64,000 nucleotides of DNA from JBJHAX01 sp050480705 (GTDB taxonomy: Bacteria > Actinomycetota > Nitriliruptoria > Nitriliruptorales > Nitriliruptoraceae). Of this stretch, positions 51,779-60,545 are shown piece after piece. The notes below the pieces were generated by a model. It was not told the origin of the DNA. It saw only the letters and a program-made list of their open reading frames with translations, and searched no databases. Each line of letters starts with the position of its first letter. Within the stretch, counting starts at the first letter, position 1. Location of the stretch: positions 6,271 through 70,270 of the forward strand of contig JBJHAX010000009.1 of NCBI GenBank assembly GCA_050480705.1. The letters run 5' to 3'. Both the position numbers and the translations under genes were made by a program.

Positions 51779-54322
51779 TCAGCCGTTGTCGCGATGATCG
51801 ATGTCGTCCATCAGGATCGCGAGTTGCGCGGTGGTCCGCAGCAGATCGTCCTCGTCGTCGGCATCCTCAGCGTCCGCCGGTTCCGGCTGCGGCTCCTGCA
51901 AGCCGTCGGAGCGTGGCGACCGCGCCTCGTCGAGCGGTCGGGGCCCTGTGGCAGCGCGCGATTCGAAGGCCTGGTCGCCTGCAGCAGCGTGTTGTCGCGG
52001 CGCCTGGCCGGAAGGATCAGCCGGAACAGGACCGTCGCCTGCAAGGCCTCCCGCGGACGCAGGCGCCGGTGCGTCGGGTGCAGACGTCGGCGAATCGGGC
52101 GCGGGCGCCGGTGTGTCGGGCGCGGGCGTCGGTGTGTCGGGCGCGGGCGTCGGTGTGTCGGGCGCGGGCGTGATCGGAGCGGGTACGGATGTTGTCGCTT
52201 CTGCGGCGCCGGCGCCAAGGATGACATCGACGTCACGAGGTTCGACCGTCCGGCTCTCATGCTCGTCGGCCTCGACGATCCAGTCGTCGAGATCCGGCCG
52301 CTCTGCGGTTCCTTCTCGAGCTGTCTCAGCACCGCCCGTCCGAGCCAGCGGCCCGGTCGAGTCCTGATGTCCATGGCTGGTGGGACCTGGCGAGGTTTCC
52401 GGGGTGGCGGACAGATCCGCATCGGCCGATGGGCGGGGACCCGCAAGCCCGCCCCCCTCCGGCTGGCCGGATGCACGCCGTCCTCCGCGCGCGAGGTCGT
52501 CACCCGCGTGTTCGTCACGCACCGGCTCGTCACGCGTCGACGCGAGGTCGCGGAGCTCCGCCCGAAGCGACGAGCGGTCTGACGCGGTCGACGGCCCGGA
52601 CTGCCCGTCACCCGGACGAGCGATCCCGCGCGTCGCTGCAGGACGGTTCGCTGCTGTCGCCTGAGTTGCCCGAGCGCTTGCGTCCGAGGGATCCGGACGT
52701 GTGGTGCCCGTGCCCGGACTCTCCTGTGTGCTGACGGCGCCCGAGACGCCACGGAGCACGCCACCCGGTGCGAGGTCCGGACGTCCGCCCACGACCGGCG
52801 GCCCGCTCGCCGGCGGTCCCGCGAACGGTGGGCCTCCGGGAACACGAGCTGCACCGGCGGGGCCGGCGGAACCGCCGCTCGCGCCGGACGATGAACCTCC
52901 GGTCGTCGTATGCCCCGGATCCGACCCCCGCGCGTCGGACCGCCCCGCGTCCGACCTTGGCGAATCCGATGGCCGTGGCATCGCCACGGTCGCGTCGGGT
53001 TGGTCGGAAGCGCCCGACCTGCCGGTCGGCCCGCCTGCATCGCGGCTGTGGGAGCCCTCGCCGAACGATTGGTCCTCGAACGATCGGCGTAGGTCGTCCG
53101 GCAACAGGCCCGGTGCTGTTCGCGGCGATGCGGATGGCCCGGCGCGCGGCGGGAGATCCTGGCGCTGTGTCGCGAACTTCGCGGTGTCCCACCCGCCCGA
53201 GGCGTGCAGGTCGCCGCCGGGCTGCGAACCACCACGGGGGCGATCCTCGGATCCATCCGGTCGGCGACCGAAACGCTCGTCGTCGGGTTGGAACGAATCG
53301 TCGGAGCGCGGAATGGGCTGATCGAGGATGCGGCCACTGGGCGAACGCTCGATGAACGCATCGGTGTCCGAGGTGGACTCGGCGCGGCGCCGGCTGCGGG
53401 CTCGAGCGCCGTCGCCGTCGACGGGAGGCTGCACCTCGATGCCGAGCGCACGGGCGGTCGGACTGTCGAGCAAAAGGGTCTGCGGTGTCCCACGGACACG
53501 GTCGACGGCATCAATGGAACTCATCAACTCGACGACCGTGGTGCGGTCGCGCTCGGCGACGATCAACACGTGATCGAACGACTTCGTGGCGCCGACAGCC
53601 TCGCGGGTCGATGCCGGTGGCATGGCGACGAGCAGCACGTCGAGGTCGCTCGGCAGCTTCGACGCGAGCCGCGGGAGCCCGTTGACGGCGGCCTTGGTGT
53701 CGCGGCCCGGTCCGAGCCGCGCCAGACGCAGGCCCCCTTCGGCGATCCTCGCGACCTCCGCGACACGCCGCTCACCCGAGATCACCTCGGCGAGCCCGTC
53801 CTTGGCGGTCGAGCCCGACACGAGATCGACGGCGAGCACGCTGGCACCCCGGTCGGCCAATCCGTACGCCAACGCGTCGATCCACGGGCCCACCCCGAAG
53901 ACTCCGGTTCCGGCGGCGGCGACACCGATCTTGAGCGCCGAGTCGCCTTCGTGGGCGTCGAGGATCGCGGTCACCAGGTCGCCTGCGGCTTCCGGGTGGG
54001 CGTCGGTCGGAAGCACAGCGACCAGTTCCACGCCCGTGCCGCGGACGTGGCGGGGTCCGCGGATCACGGGATCGACCGTGTCGGCGATGATCGTGATCGC
54101 AAGGCCGAGCAGAATCCCGGCGAACGCGATCGACGCGCCGACCAGCGGCAACGGAGGCACCAGCGTCGGGAATCGCCACGCCATCACGGCCCCTGCGGCG
54201 CCGACGATGGCGGCGGTCCCCCACAGCAGACCTGCGCGCAGCTCGATCGCGTCGAGGATCTCGACGAGCCACAACGAGCGTCGCGGAGGGCGACGCGCGC
54301 GGCGGGACGAGGACCTACTCAT
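51779..54322 (-). CDS. Wzc/CpsD-like membrane protein with degenerate nucleotide site and very long disordered tail
   Basis: About 847 residues. Two hydrophobic helices near residues 30-50 and 58-80 resemble a chain-length-determinant anchor. Residues about 100-310 look like the SIMIBI (ParA/BY-kinase) fold, with GVAAAGTGVFGVGPWIDAL at the Walker A position and SVLAVDLVSG at the second strand. The GKS/T of Walker A is missing, so ATP hydrolysis or kinase activity is doubtful. From about 320 to the end it is low complexity, rich in Pro, Ser, Gly, Asp and Arg, including a tandem 7-residue repeat (PDTPTPA). The end is acidic (EDADDEDDLLRTTAQL). Location near rmlC and rmlB suggests a role in surface polysaccharide assembly. 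Confidence 0.72.
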   Translation of the reverse strand: MSRSSSRRARRPPRRSLWLVEILDAIELRAGLLWGTAAIVGAAGAVMAWRFPTLVPPLPLVGASIAFAGILLGLAITIIADTVDPVIRGPRHVRGTGVELVAVLPTDAHPEAAGDLVTAILDAHEGDSALKIGVAAAGTGVFGVGPWIDALAYGLADRGASVLAVDLVSGSTAKDGLAEVISGERRVAEVARIAEGGLRLARLGPGRDTKAAVNGLPRLASKLPSDLDVLLVAMPPASTREAVGATKSFDHVLIVAERDRTTVVELMSSIDAVDRVRGTPQTLLLDSPTARALGIEVQPPVDGDGARARSRRRAESTSDTDAFIERSPSGRILDQPIPRSDDSFQPDDERFGRRPDGSEDRPRGGSQPGGDLHASGGWDTAKFATQRQDLPPRAGPSASPRTAPGLLPDDLRRSFEDQSFGEGSHSRDAGGPTGRSGASDQPDATVAMPRPSDSPRSDAGRSDARGSDPGHTTTGGSSSGASGGSAGPAGAARVPGGPPFAGPPASGPPVVGGRPDLAPGGVLRGVSGAVSTQESPGTGTTRPDPSDASARATQATAANRPAATRGIARPGDGQSGPSTASDRSSLRAELRDLASTRDEPVRDEHAGDDLARGGRRASGQPEGGGLAGPRPSADADLSATPETSPGPTSHGHQDSTGPLARTGGAETAREGTAERPDLDDWIVEADEHESRTVEPRDVDVILGAGAAEATTSVPAPITPAPDTPTPAPDTPTPAPDTPAPAPDSPTSAPDAPAPASAGGLAGDGPVPADPSGQAPRQHAAAGDQAFESRAATGPRPLDEARSPRSDGLQEPQPEPADAEDADDEDDLLRTTAQLAILMDDIDHRDNG
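52088..52171. repeat. 21-base tandem repeat inside the Wzc-like gene
   Basis: Four units of 21 bases: three identical (52109-52129, 52130-52150, 52151-52171) and one variant (52088-52108). Each encodes the heptad PDTPTPA. In frame, so copy-number changes would lengthen or shorten the disordered tail without breaking the gene. Confidence 0.85.
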
Positions 54323-54645
54323 GGGTCGAGCGTAGCGATGCTGCGTGCCGCGACGGGGGAAGCCCACGGATCGAACGCCGGTGATCGGGACGGCGCCTGG
54401 TCGATGGCCGCTGACGGGCCGCCGAAGAAGCAACAGCGCAGCGATGGTCAATCGACCACTACTACCGCGGTGGGACACGCAGCAGGCGCAGGATGATTCG
54501 GTGCAGCGACACACCGAGGGCGGCGGATCTGGCAGGATCGGGCAGACTCCCTGCCTGGGCTCGCTGCGATGACCGATGCAGCGCGCGGCAACGCACGCGA
54601 ACCGACCAGCCCGACACGATGTGACATCCGCCACCAGGAGAGGCC
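54323..54645. other. Divergent gap between Wzc-like gene and rmlC
   Basis: 323 bases, no gene. It must contain both outward promoters, but I find no clear boxes. The ribosome site of rmlC, AGGAGA, is at its right end. Confidence 0.45.
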
Positions 54646-55206
54646 GTGACCGTCGAACCGACGAGGATCCCGGGCATGCTCGTCGTGCGATGGCCGACGC
54701 ATGAGGATCACCGCGGCTTCTTCCGCCAGACCCATCAGCTGCGCGAGCTCGAGGAAGCACTCGGCCGGCCGGTGAAGCTGCTGCAGTCGAACCATGCACG
54801 GTCACGACCGGGAGTCGTGCGCGGTTTCCACGCCGAGCCCTGGGACAAGCTCGTCTACGTGGCGCGCGGGACCGCGATGATCGCGGTTGCTGACATCCGT
54901 GGCGAGAGCTCCACGTTCGGCGAGGTCGAGATGCTGCATCTGGGCGATCCTCCCGGCGAAAGGGCACGCGTGTTCATCGCCGACGGCCTCGCACACGCCT
55001 ACGCCACCCACGGCGAGCAGGACGTCGACTACCTCTACGACGTCGGCGCCGAATACTCGCCCGTCGACAAGCGCGCGATCGCCTGGGACGATCCCGACCT
55101 GGCCGTCGCCTGGCCGGTGGACGACCCCGTGGTCTCCGACGAAGACCGCAACAACCCGACGCTGCGTGAACGCTTCGCGGACCACCCGCGCTTCGCCGGC
55201 GACTGA
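54646..55206 (+). CDS. rmlC: dTDP-4-dehydrorhamnose 3,5-epimerase family protein
   Basis: About 186 residues of cupin fold. Substrate and catalytic marks: EDHRGFFRQTHQL, NHARSRPGVVRGFHAEPWDKLVYVARG (the RGxH histidine), LAHAYATHGEQDVDYLYDVGAEYSP, and the closing WDDPDLAVAWP. The GFHAEPWDK version is the one I associate with actinobacterial epimerases; the more usual form is GLHYQ. GTG start 54646, seven bases after AGGAGA. Together with rmlB it belongs to the dTDP-rhamnose pathway. rmlA and rmlD are not in the window. Confidence 0.87.
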   Translation: MTVEPTRIPGMLVVRWPTHEDHRGFFRQTHQLRELEEALGRPVKLLQSNHARSRPGVVRGFHAEPWDKLVYVARGTAMIAVADIRGESSTFGEVEMLHLGDPPGERARVFIADGLAHAYATHGEQDVDYLYDVGAEYSPVDKRAIAWDDPDLAVAWPVDDPVVSDEDRNNPTLRERFADHPRFAGD

Positions 55207-55394
55207 CGCGCCTGACGGCGCCCGGCTCGCAGGCAGCACCGATCCCGCTCACGACCTCCGGCGCCCGACCGGCGCGCGATCGTTGTCCCCAGATCCACAC
55301 TTCTTCGCCACGGCGATCGAACACATGTTCTCTACGCTGCGCGTGCTGCTCGATGGCCGGGTGGCACCAACGCCGTCGACGAGGAGGTGAGGAC

Positions 55395-56942
55395 GTGCAG
55401 ACCGCGCTGCCCGTCACGACTCCTGGTGCTGCCGATGCCTCGGCACACAACTCCGGCGCCGTCACAGATCACCGCGATCAGGTGACGAACCGACGCGATG
55501 ACGCCGTTCGAAGGAAGCCAGCAGCGGCACGAATTGACGACCGAGACAAGATCACACCGGCTCGACCGGGCAACGACCACGACGCTGACCTGGCGATGCT
55601 CCACGACGCCGTCGGTCGCGTCACCGGCCGCAACGTGGCATCGATGGGCCAGGCGCCACTCGATGCGGAACTGCGACAGCTCGAGTCTGCAGTTCGACGG
55701 CTCACTGCACGTCAGGCGCGTGTCACCGATGCGATCGCTCGACACCGCGCCCGCGCCATGCGCGATGCCCGTCCCCAACATCCCAACGCGGGCGAGCACG
55801 CACGGCGCGACCTGCAGGGCGAACTGGCCGACGACATGAACTGGACACCGAGCCAGGCCAAGGAGATGACACAGACCTCGCGTCGCCTGCGGCACATGCC
55901 ACGCGCCTCCGAGGCATTCGACGCGGGCGACATCACCACCCGCCACGTCGATCTGCTCGCCTCGACGCTCCGCTGCTTCGCCGACGACGATCGCGACGAG
56001 GCCGAGGCGCAACTCGTCGAGGCGGCGACCCGGCAGGATCCTGCGACGTTCGGGCGCACCTGCAGACGTCTACTCGCCGAACGCGACCACGAGGCGGCGA
56101 CGCGCGAGGAAAACCGTCGCCACGATCGCCGCTCAACGAAGATGGTCCGCACCCCCGACGGGACGCTGCGGATGTCGGGAGAGCTCTCCGGCGTCGACGC
56201 CGAGACCGTCATGACCGCGATCCATGCGTTCCGGCGACCCGATCCCGCAGGGACGCCCGACGAAGAACGTCGGCGGGCCGAACAGATCACCGCTGATGCG
56301 TTCGTCGAGGTGTGCCGAGTAGCGCTGCGAGCCGGCGAGGCCCCCTCGACGCACGGTGTCCGTCCGCACGTCGTGGTGACCATCGATCTCGAGACGCTCG
56401 CGAAGCAGCACGGCGCCGCACATCTCGCGAACGTCGGCAGCGTGCCGTTCAGCGAGGTCCGTCGCCTGCTCGCCGACGCCGACGTGGCGCGCATCCTCAC
56501 CGACGCAACGAGCCTCCCGCTCGAGGCCGGCGAGGCGGTTCGCACGGTGCCCGCGGGGCTGTGGCGCTCGCTGGTCCATCGGGACGGTGGCTGTATCGCG
56601 CGTGGCTGCGACGCGCCCGCCCCGTGGACCGACGTCATGCACCTCGAGACGGCGTTCGCCGAACTCGGACGCCTGTCGCCCGACAACGCTGCTCTCGGGT
56701 GCCGCATGCACCATCGGGCGTTCGATCGTGGCGAGTGGCAGGTGGCCTGGACCGACGGTCGGCCTCGCCTCCAGCCAAGCAAGCGACGACGCGCCGACAG
56801 CGATCGACCTCCGGCAGACGATGACAGCCCGTCCGCAGCGAGCTCCCCGCCAGCAGACACGCGACAGCATGCCCGCTGTGAGCCCGGACCCGCCGCCGCA
56901 GCCGACCGATCGCGTGGCCGCGATCCAGCCCGAGCGCCGTGA
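55395..56942 (+). CDS. DUF222 domain protein with C-terminal HNH-type motif (13E12 family)
   Basis: About 515 residues. The helical DUF222 region spans residues 60-330, ending in SGELSGVDAETVMTAIHAF, which is typical for the family. The C-terminal HNH-like part is RDGGCIARGCDAPAPWTDVMHLE ... DNAALGCRMHHRAFDRGEW, split here for length: CIARGCDAPAPW carries two Cys, VMHLE stands where HH is usual, and the final CRMHH is normal. The central histidine pair is thus only half kept, so nuclease activity is uncertain. A Pro/Ser/Arg-rich tail closes the protein. GTG 55395 follows GAGGAGG. It lies between rmlC and rmlB and has no obvious connection with them; members occur in many scattered copies in actinobacteria. 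Confidence 0.85.
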   Translation: MQTALPVTTPGAADASAHNSGAVTDHRDQVTNRRDDAVRRKPAAARIDDRDKITPARPGNDHDADLAMLHDAVGRVTGRNVASMGQAPLDAELRQLESAVRRLTARQARVTDAIARHRARAMRDARPQHPNAGEHARRDLQGELADDMNWTPSQAKEMTQTSRRLRHMPRASEAFDAGDITTRHVDLLASTLRCFADDDRDEAEAQLVEAATRQDPATFGRTCRRLLAERDHEAATREENRRHDRRSTKMVRTPDGTLRMSGELSGVDAETVMTAIHAFRRPDPAGTPDEERRRAEQITADAFVEVCRVALRAGEAPSTHGVRPHVVVTIDLETLAKQHGAAHLANVGSVPFSEVRRLLADADVARILTDATSLPLEAGEAVRTVPAGLWRSLVHRDGGCIARGCDAPAPWTDVMHLETAFAELGRLSPDNAALGCRMHHRAFDRGEWQVAWTDGRPRLQPSKRRRADSDRPPADDDSPSAASSPPADTRQHARCEPGPAAAADRSRGRDPARAP

Positions 56943-57137
56943 GCATCCGAGCAGGCGCTCCGGGCGCTGCGACAGTGACGTAGTGCTGCAGTAGCGTCGG
57001 ACGCCGGACTCGGCGACGTCGACCTGCATCGACGGCGACGCGCAGGCTCTGCCTGCGTCACCGGTCGGCGCGCAGGCGATGTCGGCGTACCCGCCGACGC
57101 GGATGCGACGAGGCGACGCAGCGAACAGGACGATTGC

Positions 57138-58094
57138 GTGAAGATCCTGGTCACCGGCGGCGCGGGGTTCATCGGGTCGAATTTCGTGCGCTGGGTTCTC
57201 GAGCACACTGACGACGTGCGTATGACGGTGCTGGATTCGTTGACGTACGCCGGCAATCTCACCTCGCTCGCCGGCCTCGACGACGACCCCAGGTACCGGT
57301 TCGTGCGCGGAGATGTCCGCGATGGCGCGATCGTCACCGAGCTCGTTGCCGACTGTGACGCGGTGGTGCATTTCGCGGCGGAGTCCCATGTCGACCGCTC
57401 CATCACGGGGCCCCAGGCGTTCCTCGACACCAACGTCACGGGTGCCGGGGTGGTGTTCGACGCCTGCCGGCGCGCCGAGGTCGAACGGCTGCTGCACATC
57501 TCCACCGACGAGGTCTACGGATCGATCGAGGCGCCCGGATCGTTCGCCGAGAGCGACGCGCTCGAACCCAACAGCCCGTACGCGGCGTCGAAAGCGGGCG
57601 CGGACCTGCTCGCGCGCGCCTACCGCGAAACCTACGGCTACCCGATCACCGTCACCCGCACCACGAACAACTACGGGCCCTACCACCACCCCGAGAAGCT
57701 CATCCCCCTGTTCGTCACGAACCTGATCGACGGGCTCACGATCCCGCTGTACGGGGACGGCCGCAACGTGCGTGACTGGCTGCACGTGCACGACAACGTC
57801 GCTGCCCAGTGGCTGGTGCTGACCGAGGGCGAGCCCGGCGCGGTGTACAACGTCGGCGCAGGCAACGAGTGTTCGAACCTCGAGCTGACCCGGGCCATCC
57901 TGGAACGCTTCGGGGTCGGTGAGGAGATGATCGAGCGGGTCGCCGACCGGCCGGGCCACGACCTGCGCTACTCGGTCGATACGACCAGGATCCGCGCGCT
58001 CGGCTGGGCGCCGACGATCGATCTGACCGAAGGCCTCGAGAGCACCATCGCCTGGTACCGGGCCCACGAGGACTGGTGGCGCCCACTCAAGTGA
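57138..58094 (+). CDS. rmlB: dTDP-glucose 4,6-dehydratase
   Basis: About 318 residues. NAD site ILVTGGAGFIGSNFV. The catalytic STDEVYG supplies Asp-Glu, and YAASKAGAD supplies Tyr-x3-Lys. Other RmlB marks are FAAESHVDRSI, TRTTNNYGPYHHPEKLIP, YGDGRNVRDWLHV and DRPGHDLRYSVD. It makes dTDP-4-keto-6-deoxyglucose, the substrate of the epimerase at 54646-55206. GTG start 57138 with AGGA 7 bases before. The pairing with rmlC is interrupted by the DUF222 gene. Confidence 0.94.
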   Translation: MKILVTGGAGFIGSNFVRWVLEHTDDVRMTVLDSLTYAGNLTSLAGLDDDPRYRFVRGDVRDGAIVTELVADCDAVVHFAAESHVDRSITGPQAFLDTNVTGAGVVFDACRRAEVERLLHISTDEVYGSIEAPGSFAESDALEPNSPYAASKAGADLLARAYRETYGYPITVTRTTNNYGPYHHPEKLIPLFVTNLIDGLTIPLYGDGRNVRDWLHVHDNVAAQWLVLTEGEPGAVYNVGAGNECSNLELTRAILERFGVGEEMIERVADRPGHDLRYSVDTTRIRALGWAPTIDLTEGLESTIAWYRAHEDWWRPLK

Positions 58095-58562
58095 CGAGCC
58101 ACGGCCGGCGTCCTGATGCCCGCTTCGGACGTAACTGATCGCCAGCGGGCCGTCGCACACCCGATGATCTGCGCCACCCCCGCAGCCCGTCGAGCGCAAT
58201 CATCTCACCGTGGTCCACGAGTTGGTCACGGATCGCATGAGCAGGGCAACACGACCGTCGATGAGCAGCCATCGCACCCGTTCGTCCGCTGATCGCGCGC
58301 GCAGCAAGCGACTGATAGACGGCGCAGACCAATGAGCTATTGTGCGTACACCTTGTACGTACAGCTTGTACGTACGAATGCTGTGCGACGTGCGCGCCGT
58401 GGGCGGTGCGTGCCAGGTACGCGATTCGCACGTGCCGGTCGAGCCAGATGACATCGCGAGCCGCGAACCACGCAGATCACGTTGGGCGCAGCGTCACGAA
58501 GCGCGGCGAGCGGTCAGAGCAACCAGGCCTGGGTGTCGCGCCCGAGTTGGGGAGGAACGCCG
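58095..58562. other. Upstream region of the flavin-monooxygenase operon
   Basis: 468 bases with no gene I accept. An AT-rich segment near 58331-58380 carries three spaced palindromes (separate entry). The operon's ribosome site GGGAGGAACG is at the right end. I could not place a confident -35/-10 pair. Confidence 0.5.
58341..58376. promoter_or_regulatory. Three tandem 10-base palindromes, TGTACGTACA type, 13-base pitch
   Basis: TGTGCGTACA (58341-58350), TGTACGTACA (58354-58363, a perfect palindrome) and TGTACGTACG (58367-58376). The exact 13-base pitch and the position about 190 bases upstream of the first gene argue for an operator cluster bound by several dimers. No regulator gene is adjacent. 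Confidence 0.65.
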
Positions 58563-59090
58563 ATGGGTTGGGGTGACCACGGTGTCCCAGACGTCGATGC
58601 CGCGATGGCACGGCTTCTCCTCGACCACATCGAAGACGGTTGGAACAGCCGATCAGCTGACCGGCTCGTGCAGCTCTACGACGAGCACGCCGTACTGATC
58701 TACGCCGGCGACCAGGTCGCCGAAGGTGTCGACGAAATCGGGGAATGGATCAGCGCAGCCCATGCACGCCGCAACGACATCGAGATCCGCCAGCGTCTTC
58801 GTGCATGGAACGACGACGTGGTGTGCACCGAGTACGTCTCGCGCTTCGCAGACGCCAGCGGCGACGATCACGTCGTGGCCGGCGCCGAATTGTTCTTCTT
58901 GAAGCCGCGCGCCGTGCAGCAGCACGGTCCGCAGTCGCATGACATGCCGCGGATCGTCAGGCAGCACATCTACCCCGCGACGCCAGGGGACGGCACTGAC
59001 CTCGTCACCAACCCGCCCCCTGAATACGGCGCAACGCCCATCGAGGACGGCGCGCCGACGACCCGGGAGCAGGAGCCCCGCGATGGCTGA
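58563..59090 (+). CDS. SnoaL/NTF2-like protein
   Basis: About 175 residues. The first 110 have the NTF2-like cone pattern: HIEDGWNSRSADRLVQLYDE, AVLIYAGDQVAEGVDEIGEW and VVCTEYVSRFAD. The rest is polar and Pro-rich. Such proteins act as small hydrolases, isomerases or dehydratases, or merely bind a ligand. ATG 58563 follows GGGAGGAACG. First gene of the operon; its end overlaps the aldehyde dehydrogenase start by eight bases. Exact role unknown. Confidence 0.78.
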   Translation: MGWGDHGVPDVDAAMARLLLDHIEDGWNSRSADRLVQLYDEHAVLIYAGDQVAEGVDEIGEWISAAHARRNDIEIRQRLRAWNDDVVCTEYVSRFADASGDDHVVAGAELFFLKPRAVQQHGPQSHDMPRIVRQHIYPATPGDGTDLVTNPPPEYGATPIEDGAPTTREQEPRDG

Positions 59091-60513
59091 CGGCCTGGTC
59101 CGGCTGGACCCGTTCATCGACGGTGAGCCCCGAGCGGCCGCCGACGAGATGCCCTTGTTCGATCCGTCGACCGGCGAACAGATCGGTAGTGCGGCCCGGT
59201 GCGGAGATGTCCTGGTCGACGAGGCGGTGCAGGCGGCGCATCGCGCACGACGGGAGTGGCGCGACACGCACGCGCTCGACCGGGGCCGCATCCTTGTCGC
59301 GCTGGCGGCGGCCATTCGCGCCAACGGCGACGAGCTCGCCGAAGCCGAGCGCATCAGCGCGGCGAAACTTCCCGGACCGGCCGAACGCGATGTCGAGACC
59401 GCTGCGCAGTACTTCGAGTACTACGGCGGGCTGGCTCCCGGTCTCGAAGGTTCGAAGCTCGGCGACCGTGCCGATGCCTTCAGCATCGTGGCACGCGAAC
59501 CCTACGGTGTCACCGGGCACATCATCCCATGGAATTTCCCGCTCCACACGGCGGCGCGAAGCATCGCTCCGGCGCTCGCCGCGGGCAACACCGTGGTCGC
59601 CAAGCCGGCGGAGCAGACACCACAGAGCTGTCTGATCCTCGCACGCCTCGCGTCCGAGGTCGGCGTGCCCTCGGGCGTCTTCAATGTCGTCACGGGATAC
59701 GGGACCGAAGCGGGTGCCGCGTTGACCGCGCATCCGCTCGTCAGGCGTCTGACGTTCACAGGATCAGTGGCGACCGGACGGATCGTGCTGCACGCAGCGG
59801 CGGAGCGGCTGTGCCCGGCGACCGTCGAATTGGGCGGGAAGTCGCCGGTCCTGGTGTTCGACGACGCCGACCTCGACGCAGCGGCAAACGACGCCGCGAC
59901 GGCGATTCTGGCCCACTCCGGTCAGATCTGTTCAGCGGGCTCGCGGCTTCTGGTGGCAGAACCACTGCACGACGCCATCGTGGATCGGCTGCGTGAGCGT
60001 TTCGACGCGACGTCGGTCGGGCCGGCCGACGCGGGCGCGGACATCGGTCCCGTCGTCGACGACGAGCAGGCGCGCAAGATCCGCGCGTTCGTCGCGACCG
60101 CACAGGACGAGGGTGCCCGCCTGGTCACCGACGACGACCCGGGCGAGGGCCGCTTCGTCCGCCCGGCACTGTTCACCGGTGTGACCCGGGACATGACGAT
60201 CGCCCGCGAGGAAGTGTTCGGTCCGGTCCTGGCCGTCAGCTCGTTCGCGAGCATCGACGACGCCATCGAACTGGCGAACTCGAGTTCGTACGGGCTTGCA
60301 GCCGGGATCTGGACCCGCGACATCACCCGCGCGCTCGCAACAGCCCGGGAACTCGAGGTCGGGACCGTCTACATCAACGGCTACTACGCGGGCGGCGTCG
60401 ACCTCCCGTTCGGCGGTTACAAGGACAGCGGCTTCGGGCGGGAGAAAGGGCGACTCGCGCTCGAGGAGTACACGCAGATCAAATCAATCAACGTTGCTCT
60501 CCCGCGGGGCTGA
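59083..60513 (+). CDS. NAD(P)-dependent aldehyde dehydrogenase
   Basis: About 476 residues, normal length. Cofactor site GHIIPWNFPLHTAA and FTGSVATGR. The general-base Glu is in TVELGGKSPVLVF and the nucleophilic Cys in HSGQICSAGSRLLV. Late motifs are EEVFGPVLAVSSF and PFGGYKDSGFGREKG. It oxidises an aldehyde to the acid in the cytosol. ATG 59083, inside the end of the upstream gene. The aldehyde may be the product of the luciferase-like monooxygenase encoded next. Confidence 0.95.
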   Translation: MADGLVRLDPFIDGEPRAAADEMPLFDPSTGEQIGSAARCGDVLVDEAVQAAHRARREWRDTHALDRGRILVALAAAIRANGDELAEAERISAAKLPGPAERDVETAAQYFEYYGGLAPGLEGSKLGDRADAFSIVAREPYGVTGHIIPWNFPLHTAARSIAPALAAGNTVVAKPAEQTPQSCLILARLASEVGVPSGVFNVVTGYGTEAGAALTAHPLVRRLTFTGSVATGRIVLHAAAERLCPATVELGGKSPVLVFDDADLDAAANDAATAILAHSGQICSAGSRLLVAEPLHDAIVDRLRERFDATSVGPADAGADIGPVVDDEQARKIRAFVATAQDEGARLVTDDDPGEGRFVRPALFTGVTRDMTIAREEVFGPVLAVSSFASIDDAIELANSSSYGLAAGIWTRDITRALATARELEVGTVYINGYYAGGVDLPFGGYKDSGFGREKGRLALEEYTQIKSINVALPRG

Positions 60514-60545
60514 TCCCCGCGGCGAGACGAACCCAAGGACGCGGA

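Noticed and set aside
52088..52171. CRISPR-like or intergenic tandem repeat
   Set aside because: The 21-base units are contiguous, in frame and encode a heptad inside a long gene; there are no spacers.
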